Assembly (NCBI RefSeq): GCF_900290235.1
Contig: NZ_OLMK01000050.1
Span: forward strand, 246,948 to 310,947
Direction of reading: 5' to 3'
Source: Streptomyces sp. MA5143a
GTDB lineage: Bacteria > Actinomycetota > Actinomycetes > Streptomycetales > Streptomycetaceae
Length of the DNA: 64,000 nucleotides
Positions 42,661 to 50,317 of the stretch are shown in pieces. Under the pieces are notes generated by a model. That model ran no database searches, was not told the DNA's origin, and worked only from the letters and a program-made list of their open reading frames with translations. How positions within the stretch are numbered: the stretch's first letter is position 1; each line of letters opens with the position of its first letter. The translations under genes were made by a program, and so were the position numbers.

Positions 42661-43989
42661 TCACCGCACCTCGATGAACGCCCCCGCGTCCCGCTCCCCC
42701 CGGGCGGGCGGCTCCTCCGCCGGGTGCCCCACGGCCACGGCACCCATGGGGTCCCAGTCCTCCGGCAGCGCCAGCACGTCCCGTACGACATCCCGGCAGA
42801 ACATCGTCGAGGACACCCACGCGGATCCGAGCCGCTCCCCGGCCAGCGCGACCAGGAAGTTCTGCACCCCGGCCCCGGTGGCGACGACGAACATCTCCCG
42901 CTCGGCACCGTCCCGCCGCTCGTCCCCGTAGGTGTGCGACCCGTCCATCACCAGACACGGCACGACGAGGTACGGCGCGTTGCGCAGTACGTCCCCCCGC
43001 CGCACCCGCTTCGCGATGGACTCCTCGCTCTTGCCGTCCCGCCGCAGGTCCGCGATCCACGCGTCCCGCATCGCGTCGAGCAGCCGCACCCGCGACTCCT
43101 CGGACTCCAGCAGCACGAACCGCCACGGCGTCGTGTGGTGCGGCGCCGGCGCGGTGACGGCGGCGGCCACGGCACGCCGTACCGCACCGGGGTCGACCGG
43201 CCCGTCGGTGAACGCCCGCACGGTCCGCCGCTGGGTCACCGCCAGCCGTACGGCCTCCGAGGTCCCGAGCCGGAACATGTCGTCGCGGGCGCCCCTGACC
43301 AGGGCCTTCGTGCCCTCGCCCGAGTCCTCGGCGACGACGTGCGCGAGGCCCCGCACGACGGCCACCGGCAGCCCGGCGGACTTGCCCTTCACCAGGTCAC
43401 CGGCGGCGGCCAGTTCGTCGGCGGTGGCGACGACGGTCGCGGTGAGCGGATTGCCGTGCGCGTCCGTGCCGCCGCGCAGGTCGTCGAGGACCCGTACCCC
43501 GGCCGCGCCGATCGCCACGTCGGTGAGCCCGCTGCGCCAGGGCCGCCCGAAGGTGTCGGTGACGACGACCCCGACCTCGACCCCGAGCGCGTCCCTGATC
43601 CCGTCCCGGACGGCCCGCGCGGAGGCGTCGGGGTCCTCGGGCAGCAGCAGAATGGTCCCGGCGGGGGTGTTGGAGGCGTCGACGCCGGCGGCGGCCATCA
43701 CCAGGCCCTGCCGGTTCTCCACGATCCGCAGGGCGCCGCGCCGGGCGACGACCCGGACGGTCTCGGCGTCGATCGCGGCCTCCCGGTCGGCCGCCTCGAC
43801 CGTCCGGCCCTCGGCCTTGGACACGATCTTCGAGGTGACGAGCAGCACGTCCCCGTCGCGCAGCCCCGGCTCGGCCGCGGCGATCAGCTTGGCGAGATCG
43901 TCGCCCTGCTGGATCTCGGGAAGGCCGGCCACGGCCCACACCCGGTACCCGGCGGCCGGGGACCCCTCTCTCGTGGTCTCCTCGCTCAC
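42661..43989 (-). CDS. fbiB: Coenzyme F420:L-glutamate ligase, FbiB (CofE plus FMN domain)
   Basis: 442 residues from GTG 43989, overlapping the fbiA stop. N-terminal CofE domain (1-245) adds glutamates to F420-0: GLPEIQQGDDLAKLIA, LLVTSKIVSKAEGR, TDTFGRPWRSGLTDVAIG. The C-terminal nitroreductase-like domain (250-442: VTQRRTVRAFTDGPVDPGAVRRAV, HHTTPWRFVLLES, GAGVQNFLVALAGERLGSAWVSS) binds FMN and reduces the dehydro precursor of F420 in the actinobacterial pathway. The two-domain fusion is the actinobacterial FbiB form. Operon with fbiA. Confidence 0.96.
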   Translation of the reverse strand: MSEETTREGSPAAGYRVWAVAGLPEIQQGDDLAKLIAAAEPGLRDGDVLLVTSKIVSKAEGRTVEAADREAAIDAETVRVVARRGALRIVENRQGLVMAAAGVDASNTPAGTILLLPEDPDASARAVRDGIRDALGVEVGVVVTDTFGRPWRSGLTDVAIGAAGVRVLDDLRGGTDAHGNPLTATVVATADELAAAGDLVKGKSAGLPVAVVRGLAHVVAEDSGEGTKALVRGARDDMFRLGTSEAVRLAVTQRRTVRAFTDGPVDPGAVRRAVAAAVTAPAPHHTTPWRFVLLESEESRVRLLDAMRDAWIADLRRDGKSEESIAKRVRRGDVLRNAPYLVVPCLVMDGSHTYGDERRDGAEREMFVVATGAGVQNFLVALAGERLGSAWVSSTMFCRDVVRDVLALPEDWDPMGAVAVGHPAEEPPARGERDAGAFIEVR

Positions 43990-44945
43990 GCGGCCCGCAC
44001 CTCCTCGGCGAGCGCCAGCGCCGCCCCGGCCATGGCCGCGGTGGCGTCGAGGTCGGTCATCATCAGGGGCACCGCCCGGCAGCGGATGCCCGCGGCCTCG
44101 ACGCGCTCGACGGTGCCGGCGTCGACCGTGTCGACGAGCCAGCCGTCGAGCAGCCCGGAGCCGTAGTGCTCGGCGACGGCCGCGGCGGTGGACTCGACGC
44201 CGACGGCGGCGAGGACCTTGTCGGCCATGCCCCGCACCGGCGCGTCCCCGACGATGGGGGAGAGCCCGACGACCGGCACCCCGGCCTCGGCGATCGCCTC
44301 CCGGATGCCGGGCACGGCGAGGATGGTGCCGACGGAGACGACGGGGTTGGACGGCGGGAAGAGGATCACGTCCGCCTCCGCGATGGCCTCCAGGACGCCC
44401 GGCGCGGGCTTGGCCTGCTCGGCGCCGACCGGCACGATCGCCTCGGCGGGCACGGAGGCCCGCAGCCGCACCCAGTACTCCTGGAAGTGGACGGCCTTGC
44501 GCTCGCCGTCGAGGTCGACGGCGACATGGGTCTCGACCCGGTCGTCGGTCATGGGGATGAGCCGCACCCCCGGCTTCCACCGGTCGCACAGCGCCTCGGT
44601 GACCGCGCTCAGCGGATATCCGGCGCCGATCATCTGCGTCCGCACGATGTGCGTGGCGAAGTCCCGGTCGCCCAGGCCGAACCACTCCGGTCCGACGCCG
44701 TACGCCGCGAGCTCCTCCTTCAGATGGAAGGTCTCGTCGGCCCGGCCCCAGCCCTGCTCCTCGTTGATGCCGCCGCCGAGCGTGTACATCACCGTGTCGA
44801 GGTCCGGGCAGACCTTCAGGCCGAAGAGGTGGATGTCGTCCCCCGTGTTGCCGATGACCGTGATGTCCGCCTCCGGAGCGGCCCGCTTCAGGCCGCGCAG
44901 GAACCGGGCACCACCGATGCCACCCGCCAGAACCACAATGCGCAT
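43986..44945 (-). CDS. fbiA: 2-phospho-L-lactate (phosphoenolpyruvyl) transferase, FbiA/CofD
   Basis: 319 residues from ATG 44945. Transfers the phospho-lactyl/enolpyruvyl moiety from its GDP-activated form to Fo, giving (dehydro)F420-0. N-terminal VLAGGIGGARFLRGL, GNTGDDIHLFGLKVCPDLDTVMYTLGG, WFGLGDRDFATHI, FPPSNPVVSVGTIL and GLSPIVGDAPVRG are CofD signatures. Overlaps fbiB by 4 nt. In this genome F420 would serve oxidoreductases of primary and secondary metabolism. The cysteine dioxygenase gene lies 80 nt upstream in the same direction, with no clear terminator between, so partial co-transcription is possible. Confidence 0.96.
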   Translation of the reverse strand: MRIVVLAGGIGGARFLRGLKRAAPEADITVIGNTGDDIHLFGLKVCPDLDTVMYTLGGGINEEQGWGRADETFHLKEELAAYGVGPEWFGLGDRDFATHIVRTQMIGAGYPLSAVTEALCDRWKPGVRLIPMTDDRVETHVAVDLDGERKAVHFQEYWVRLRASVPAEAIVPVGAEQAKPAPGVLEAIAEADVILFPPSNPVVSVGTILAVPGIREAIAEAGVPVVGLSPIVGDAPVRGMADKVLAAVGVESTAAAVAEHYGSGLLDGWLVDTVDAGTVERVEAAGIRCRAVPLMMTDLDATAAMAGAALALAEEVRAA

Positions 44946-45025
44946 GGGAGCCAGTCTCGCAGGCGCCCACGACAACGGACCGCGCGCCCGCCCCCGACCA
45001 CGCACGGTTTCGGCCGGGTGCGGCG

Positions 45026-45523
45026 TCAGGCCGTGGCGGTCGCCGTCCGGGTCGCGCAGGCCTCGGTGCGCATCGGCATGTCGGTCAGGCCCGGGTAGTA
45101 GATGTGCAGGCTTATGGCCGGTTCCAGCGTGTCGTTGACGACCTCGTGCGCGTAGCCCGGCGCGAAGACCCGCTGCGCGCCGGCGGTCAGCACCCGCGTG
45201 CCCCGGTCGGTGCGCTCGGTCAGCGTGCCGTCCAGGACGGTGAGCACCCCGGACGAGCCGCCGTGGTCGTGCAGCCCGGTGCCCTGACCCGGCACCCAGG
45301 ACAGCAGCCACACCTCGTACCCGGGGCCGGTGCGCAGCCGGTGGTACCAGCGGGTCGTCGCGTCGTACTCGACGAGGTGCTCCCACTGGGCGCGGTCCTC
45401 GGCGATGGAGCGGGCCAGTCCGGCGAACTCGGCCACGGTGACCGGATGTTGGCGCGGCGTCCGCAGGAGGTGGGGTACCTCGAGGATGTCGCCGGCGATC
45501 TGGAGGTCGCTGTCGCTGTTCAT
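45026..45523 (-). CDS. Cysteine dioxygenase
   Basis: 165 residues from ATG 45523. Cupin-fold non-heme iron enzyme oxidising L-cysteine to cysteine sulfinate. Iron ligands: the two histidines of GTGLHDHGGSSGV and the His of FAPGYAHEVVND; VWLLSWVPGQGTGLHDHGG and ISLHIYYPGLTDM match bacterial Cdo. The arginine region (TRWYHRL) aligns with the substrate-carboxylate site. It is preceded, 151 nt upstream on the same strand, by a short ORF ending in a run of cysteine codons, which suggests translational sensing of cysteine. Confidence 0.93.
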   Translation of the reverse strand: MNSDSDLQIAGDILEVPHLLRTPRQHPVTVAEFAGLARSIAEDRAQWEHLVEYDATTRWYHRLRTGPGYEVWLLSWVPGQGTGLHDHGGSSGVLTVLDGTLTERTDRGTRVLTAGAQRVFAPGYAHEVVNDTLEPAISLHIYYPGLTDMPMRTEACATRTATATA

Positions 45524-45674
45524 GGGATGCGGTGGTCCTCGGCGAAGAGTGGGGGATGGCTGGGTGTCGCGTGCCGTCCGCCCGGCTCACGGGCGGGGCG
45601 AACGCCCGGGTGCGGGCGGAGGGGAACAGCAGCCGAGCCACGATGGGCTCAGTGGCAGCCGGAGCGCGTTGGGC

Positions 45675-45767
45675 TCAACAGCTGGGACAGCAACAGCTAC
45701 AGCGAGCGCGGGCAGCACCGAGGGACCCGGCGGTGCGGGTCGAGGTGAGTGCCAAGTTCGCGAGCAT
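45675..45767 (-). CDS. Polycysteine leader peptide upstream of cysteine dioxygenase
   Basis: 30-residue ORF from ATG 45767 to TGA 45675. Peptide: N-terminal half MLANLALTSTRTAGS; the C-terminus is RCSCCCPSC. Five of the last eight sense codons encode Cys, four of them TGT, the rarer Cys codon in a GC-rich genome. A promoter-like TTGACA is placed so that transcription starts at or next to the ATG, implying a leaderless start. There is no other coding reason for such a run. Polycysteine upstream ORFs are known cysteine-responsive elements in other actinobacteria. Small and unproven; no database check was possible. Confidence 0.7.
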   Translation of the reverse strand: MLANLALTSTRTAGSLGAARARCSCCCPSC

Positions 45768-45803
45768 GCCCACTAGGACAGCGGTTCACACCTCTGCTGT
45801 CAA
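45768..45803 (-). promoter_or_regulatory. Promoter of the leader peptide / cysteine dioxygenase transcript
   Basis: Minus strand TTGACA (45803-45798), 17-nt spacer, TGTCCT (45780-45775). The expected start is 45767-45769, coinciding with the ATG of the leader ORF. Confidence 0.55.
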
Positions 45804-46192
45804 CTTCCCGTCCGGTATGTGGATGCCACTTCACCTCTTTCGGTGCATCACCCCGGTGAAAGGTTTGTGCATGGGGAGTCGGGGACACATGGCGCACAAC
45901 CCGATACGGGTGAGTGTGAGCGGGCCGGAACGAGATCGAACTCCTGGACGTCTTCCCTCGTAAGGGAGGGAGACCGTAGGGGACTTCCACCCACCGCCAA
46001 GCTGCTGTCAGGGTTTATGCCGATTTGAACACTTTCCGCATAGCCTTGGTTCCGCAGAGTGAATAAGGGGCCCAATAGCAGATCTCGGCTTGACTCGCCC
46101 GTAGCAGCACACTTGTAATTTCACTCGTGTCGTTCAGCCGAAATCGGTAACGGCCGCACGACGGGGACGCGAAAGACGGACGAGGGGCGCAC
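45804..46192 (+). promoter_or_regulatory. whiB upstream region: operator palindrome, leader hairpin and promoter
   Basis: No gene seen. TCACC-CC-GGTGA (45848-45859) is a perfect palindrome resembling sites of developmental response regulators such as BldM. GTCTTCCCTC (45950-45959) with GAGGGAGAC (45966-45974) forms a hairpin with one bulge. TTGACT (46090-46095) and TGTAAT (46114-46119), 18 bp apart, make a good promoter about 70 nt before the whiB start. S. coelicolor whiB is known to have two promoters; the palindrome would suit the distal one. Confidence 0.5.
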
Positions 46193-46456
46193 ATGACCGA
46201 GCTCGTGCAGCAACTGCTGGTCGACGACGCGGACGAGGAACTCGGCTGGCAGGAGCGCGCGCTGTGCGCCCAGACCGACCCCGAGTCCTTCTTCCCCGAG
46301 AAGGGCGGCTCGACCCGCGAGGCCAAGAAGGTCTGCCTGGCCTGCGAGGTCCGCTCCGAGTGCCTCGAGTACGCCCTCGCCAACGACGAGCGCTTCGGCA
46401 TCTGGGGCGGCCTGTCCGAGCGGGAACGCCGCCGCCTGAAGAAGGCCGCCGTCTGA
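46193..46456 (+). CDS. whiB: WhiB sporulation regulator (Wbl family)
   Basis: 87 residues from ATG 46193. Four cysteines ligate a [4Fe-4S] cluster: ALCAQTDP, then KVCLACEVRSEC (C-x2-C-x5-C). The turn GIWGGLSERERR and the basic C-terminus (RRRLKKAAV) are the Wbl DNA/sigma-binding features. WhiB acts with WhiA at developmental promoters to start sporulation septation. Location next to fbiA/fbiB and upstream of DUF3499-manB matches whiB in S. coelicolor and whiB2 in mycobacteria. Monocistronic, with a long regulated upstream region. Confidence 0.96.
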   Translation: MTELVQQLLVDDADEELGWQERALCAQTDPESFFPEKGGSTREAKKVCLACEVRSECLEYALANDERFGIWGGLSERERRRLKKAAV

Positions 46457-46568
46457 GCCCGCGCGGCGCTCACCGCACGCACCTTCCGCACACCACACAC
46501 CACAGGAAGTCGGCAGTCCGCAGCACGTCCCAGCGGAACCGGATGACCAACGGCCCGTCGCAGGTGGC

Positions 46569-46577
46569 TTGTCCACA
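46569..46577 (+). other. Isolated DnaA-box match between whiB and glycosyltransferase gene
   Basis: TTGTCCACA is an exact match to the Streptomyces DnaA-box consensus. It stands alone in the 237-nt intergenic region, so it is not an origin; a titration or transcriptional site is possible, and chance cannot be excluded. Confidence 0.3.
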
Positions 46578-46693
46578 GGCGGCGGGCCGCCGTGGTGCTC
46601 AGCCGTTAGTGTGGGCCCTCGTCCGAGACGTCCCGCTGTCCCCGCCGGACACAGACGTCCACCGCAGTCCATCGAACCGGGGCCCGTACCTCG

Positions 46694-49600
46694 ATGTCCG
46701 TGCACAGCCACACCGCAGCCCACGACGCTGCCACCCCTGAGTTCCCACGTCATGTGGTGACCGCGGTCCTCGTCGCGCACGACGGCGCCCGCTGGCTGCC
46801 CGACGCGCTCGCCGGACTGCTCGGCCAGGAGCGCCCCGTGCAGAGCGCCATGGCGGCCGACACCGGCAGCGCGGACGACTCCGCCCAGCTCCTCGCCGAC
46901 GCCCTCGGCGCCGACCGCGTCCTGCACCTCGCCCGGCGCACCGGTTTCGGCCAGGCCGTCGAGGAGGCCAACCGCACCGCGGGCGTGCTCACCCAGGACG
47001 ACCTGGCCTACCTCCGTCGCCCCAGCGGCTGGGACCCCGTCACGCGCACCTGGCGCGACGACGCGTACGACATGCCCGAGCTCCCGCACGGAGAGCCGGT
47101 GCAATGGCTGTGGCTGCTGCACGACGACTGCGCCCCCGAGCCCGACGCCCTCGCCCAGCTGCTGCGCGTCGTGGAGAACGAACGCGAGCTGGGCCGGGAC
47201 GACGTCGCCGTCGTCGGCCCCAAGCTGCGCGGCTGGTACGACCGCCGTCAGCTCCTGGAGGTCGGCGTCACCATCGCGGCCTCCGGCCGCCGCTGGACCG
47301 GCCTCGACCGCCGCGAGCAGGACCAGGGCCAGCACGACCACGTCAAGCCCAGCCTCGCCGTCTCCACCGCCGGCATGCTGATCCGCCGCGACGTCTTCGA
47401 GGAGCTCGGCGGCTTCGACCGCCGACTGCCCCTCATGCGGGACGACGTCGACCTGTGCTGGCGCGCCACCGCCGCCGGCCACCGCGTCCTCGTCGCCCCC
47501 GAAGCGGTCGTGCGGCACGCCGAGGCGTCCTCCCGCGAGCGCCGCACCGTCGACTGCGTGGGCCGCTCCGCCGCCTCCCCGCACATGGTCGACAAGGCGG
47601 GCGCCGTCTACACCCTCCTCGTCAACTCCCGTACCGCACAGCTCCCCTGGGTGCTGTTCCGGATCGTCCTCGGTACCCTGCTGCGGACCGTCGCCTACCT
47701 CGTCGGCAAGGTTCCCGGCCAGGCCGTCGACGAGATCCGCGGACTGCTGAGCGCGCTGCTGCGGCCCGAGCGGATCATCGCCGGACGCCGCAGAAGAGGC
47801 GGGGCGCAGATCGACAAGGGCGAGCTGCGCGCCCTGTTCCCGCCGCCCGGCGCGACCGTCCGCGCCACCGTCGAGCAGGCCGCCGGTGATCTGTTCGGCC
47901 GCTCCGACACCGAGGCCTCCCCGGCCGGACGGCACGGCGGCGCCGTCGAGTCCGGGCCCGGCGACGACGACGCCGACTTCCTGGAGGTCGAGCAGTTCGC
48001 CCGGCTCAAGCGCGTCGCGCGCAAACCGGGCCCGCTGCTCTTCCTCGTGCTGCTGCTCGCCTCCCTCGCCGCGTGTCGCGCGCTCCTCGGCGGCGGCGCC
48101 CTCACGGGCGGCGCCCTGCTGCCCGCGCCCGCCGACTCCGCCGAGCTGTGGTCGCGCTACCTGGACGCGTGGCACCCCATCGGCGCGGGCGGAGCCGAGT
48201 CCGCCCCGCCCTACCTGGCGATCATCGCGATGCTCGCCTCCCTGCTGTTCGGCTCGACCGGCCTCGCCGTCACCGTGCTCCTCGTGGCCTCCGTGCCGCT
48301 GGCCGGATTCACCGCGTACTTCGCCTCACGGCCCCTCGTCGAGTCCCGGCTGCTGCGCGCCTGGGCGGCCGTCGTCTACGCCTTCCTGCCCGCCGTCACC
48401 GGCGCCCTCGCCGGGGGGCGCGTCGGCACCGCCGTCCTCGCGATCCTGCTCCCCCTGATCGCCCGCGCGGGCGCCGCCGCGGCCGGGCTCACGAACAGCA
48501 CGGGGGCGCGCGGCAGCTGGCGCGCGACCTGGGCGTACGCGCTGCTGCTGACGATCACCACCGCGTTCACCCCCATCGTGTGGCCCATCGCCCTGCTCCT
48601 CGGCCTGGCCGTGCTCGGTGTGCGCCGCCGCGAGATCACCGCGTACGGCCCGCGCTTCCTCGCCCAGCTGGGCACCCCGCTGCTGATCCTGGCCCCCTGG
48701 TCGCTCACCCTGCTGCCGTTCGGCTTCTTCCAGGAGGCCGGCCTGGAGTACGGGGCGAGCGCGGCCTCACCGACCGATCTGCTCGGCATCAGCCCCGGCG
48801 GCCCCGGCACGGTCGGCGGCCTCACCCTCGTCGGCGTCGTCCTCGCCGCGCTGGCCGCCCTGCTGCGCTCGGAACGCCGACCGGCGATCGGCACCGCCTG
48901 GACGGCGGCCCTGGTGGGACTCGTCTTCGCCGTCCTGTCCAACAACTCCACCTGGGCGGGCCCCGCGACCCTGGTCTACGGCATCGCCCTGCTGGCCGCC
49001 GCCACCCTGGGCGCCGACGGGGCACGCGCCCGCGTGGCCGAGCAGAGCTTCGGCTGGCGTCAGCCGGTGGCCGCGCTGATCGCGCTCGCCGCCGCCGTCG
49101 GCCCCCTCCTCGCCGCCGCCGGCTGGATGATCGGCGGCGCCGACGGGCCCCTGGAGCGCCGCGACCCCGTCCAGGTCCCCGCGTTCGTCGCCGAGGAGAG
49201 CGGCACCCGCGACCAGGCCCGCACCCTCGTCCTCGACAGCGACTCGGCCGCCGAGGTCTCCTACACCCTGGTCCGCGGCTCCGGCGTCCGCCTCGGCGAC
49301 GCGGAACTCACGGCCGCCGCCGGACGGAACCGGCAGCTCGACAAGGTCGTCGCCAACCTCGTCGCCGGCTCCGGCGCCGACCAGGCCGACGAGCTCGGCG
49401 GCTTCGCCGTGCGCTACGTCCTCGTCCGCCCGGGCGCCCCCCGCGAGATGAGCCGCGTCCTGGACGCCACGCCCGGCCTGAGCCGGCTCAGCCAGCAGGA
49501 CGGCAGCGCCCTGTGGCGCGTGGACCGCGAGGTCGCCCGCGTCACCGTCGAGACGGGCTCCGGCGACCCGAAGTCCGTCGCGGCCGGCCCCGTCGACGTG

Positions 49601-50317
49601 CACACCACCCTCCCGGCCGGCGGCTCGGGCCGCGTCCTGCGCCTCGCCGACACCGCCGACGAGTCCTGGACCGCCACCCTCGACGGCAGGCCGCTCACCC
49701 CGACCACGGTCGACGGCTGGGCCCAGGGCTTCCAACTCCCCACCGGGGGCGGCCGGCTGGACGTCACCTTCGACGCCCCCGTGAGCCACACCGGCTGGCT
49801 GTGGGCGCAGGGCTCGCTCGCCGTCGTCCTCGTGGTCCTCGCCCTGCCGGGCCGCCGCCGGGACGTCGACGACGACCTGCCCGACGAGCCGGTCGCGGTA
49901 CCCGCCCAGGACACCACCGGCGACGGCCGCCGCGCCCGCCGGCTGCGCGCCCAGGCCGAGGCCGAGGCCGACCGGTCCGCGGACACCCCGCCCCCGCCCG
50001 CCGAGGAGGCCCCGGTGGCCGTCCCCGTCCCGGAGCAGCAGGGGTACGGCGAGTGGGACACCCCGAGTTACGCGAACGCCGAGTACGGCCAGTACGACCA
50101 GCAGTACCAGGCCGCCCAGCAGTACCCGGCGGGCACCTACGACCAGCAGCACTACCAGGCGGACCCCTACCAGGGCGGCCAGTACGACCCGTACGCCTCC
50201 TACGGGGGCGACACGGCCTCCTACGACCAGACGTACACCCAGGGCTACGACGCGACGTACGACCCGTCGCACGGCACCGGCGCCGCCCCCGAGCGCCCCG
50301 ACGGGAGCCAGCAGTGA
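46694..50317 (+). CDS. Giant membrane-embedded GT2 glycosyltransferase
   Basis: 1207 residues from ATG 46694. Residues 20-330 form a GT2 domain (VTAVLVAHDGARWLPDAL, WLWLLHDDCAPEPDAL with DD metal site, AVSTAGMLIRRDVFEELGGF, LMRDDVDLCWRATAAGH). From about 440 to 860 there are roughly 12 hydrophobic helices (such as GPLLFLVLLLASLAACRALL; LAVTVLLVASVPLAGFTAYF), then an extracytoplasmic beta-rich region of about 180 residues, a last transmembrane helix near 1025 and a Gln/Tyr-rich tail (QYDQQYQAAQQYP). Likely adds sugars to a lipid-linked envelope glycan or to exported proteins. Its stop overlaps the DUF5719 start. Mycobacteria have a wbbL-like GT in the equivalent place. Confidence 0.9.
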   Translation: MSVHSHTAAHDAATPEFPRHVVTAVLVAHDGARWLPDALAGLLGQERPVQSAMAADTGSADDSAQLLADALGADRVLHLARRTGFGQAVEEANRTAGVLTQDDLAYLRRPSGWDPVTRTWRDDAYDMPELPHGEPVQWLWLLHDDCAPEPDALAQLLRVVENERELGRDDVAVVGPKLRGWYDRRQLLEVGVTIAASGRRWTGLDRREQDQGQHDHVKPSLAVSTAGMLIRRDVFEELGGFDRRLPLMRDDVDLCWRATAAGHRVLVAPEAVVRHAEASSRERRTVDCVGRSAASPHMVDKAGAVYTLLVNSRTAQLPWVLFRIVLGTLLRTVAYLVGKVPGQAVDEIRGLLSALLRPERIIAGRRRRGGAQIDKGELRALFPPPGATVRATVEQAAGDLFGRSDTEASPAGRHGGAVESGPGDDDADFLEVEQFARLKRVARKPGPLLFLVLLLASLAACRALLGGGALTGGALLPAPADSAELWSRYLDAWHPIGAGGAESAPPYLAIIAMLASLLFGSTGLAVTVLLVASVPLAGFTAYFASRPLVESRLLRAWAAVVYAFLPAVTGALAGGRVGTAVLAILLPLIARAGAAAAGLTNSTGARGSWRATWAYALLLTITTAFTPIVWPIALLLGLAVLGVRRREITAYGPRFLAQLGTPLLILAPWSLTLLPFGFFQEAGLEYGASAASPTDLLGISPGGPGTVGGLTLVGVVLAALAALLRSERRPAIGTAWTAALVGLVFAVLSNNSTWAGPATLVYGIALLAAATLGADGARARVAEQSFGWRQPVAALIALAAAVGPLLAAAGWMIGGADGPLERRDPVQVPAFVAEESGTRDQARTLVLDSDSAAEVSYTLVRGSGVRLGDAELTAAAGRNRQLDKVVANLVAGSGADQADELGGFAVRYVLVRPGAPREMSRVLDATPGLSRLSQQDGSALWRVDREVARVTVETGSGDPKSVAAGPVDVHTTLPAGGSGRVLRLADTADESWTATLDGRPLTPTTVDGWAQGFQLPTGGGRLDVTFDAPVSHTGWLWAQGSLAVVLVVLALPGRRRDVDDDLPDEPVAVPAQDTTGDGRRARRLRAQAEAEADRSADTPPPPAEEAPVAVPVPEQQGYGEWDTPSYANAEYGQYDQQYQAAQQYPAGTYDQQHYQADPYQGGQYDPYASYGGDTASYDQTYTQGYDATYDPSHGTGAAPERPDGSQQ

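Noticed and set aside
45697..45990. 97-codon minus-strand frame overlapping the whiB promoter and the leader peptide
   Set aside because: His/Arg/Pro-rich without conserved pattern, overlaps the promoter elements and the polycysteine ORF in another frame.
46569..46577. Replication origin suggested by a DnaA box
   Set aside because: Only one box and no dnaA/dnaN or AT-rich unwinding region nearby.
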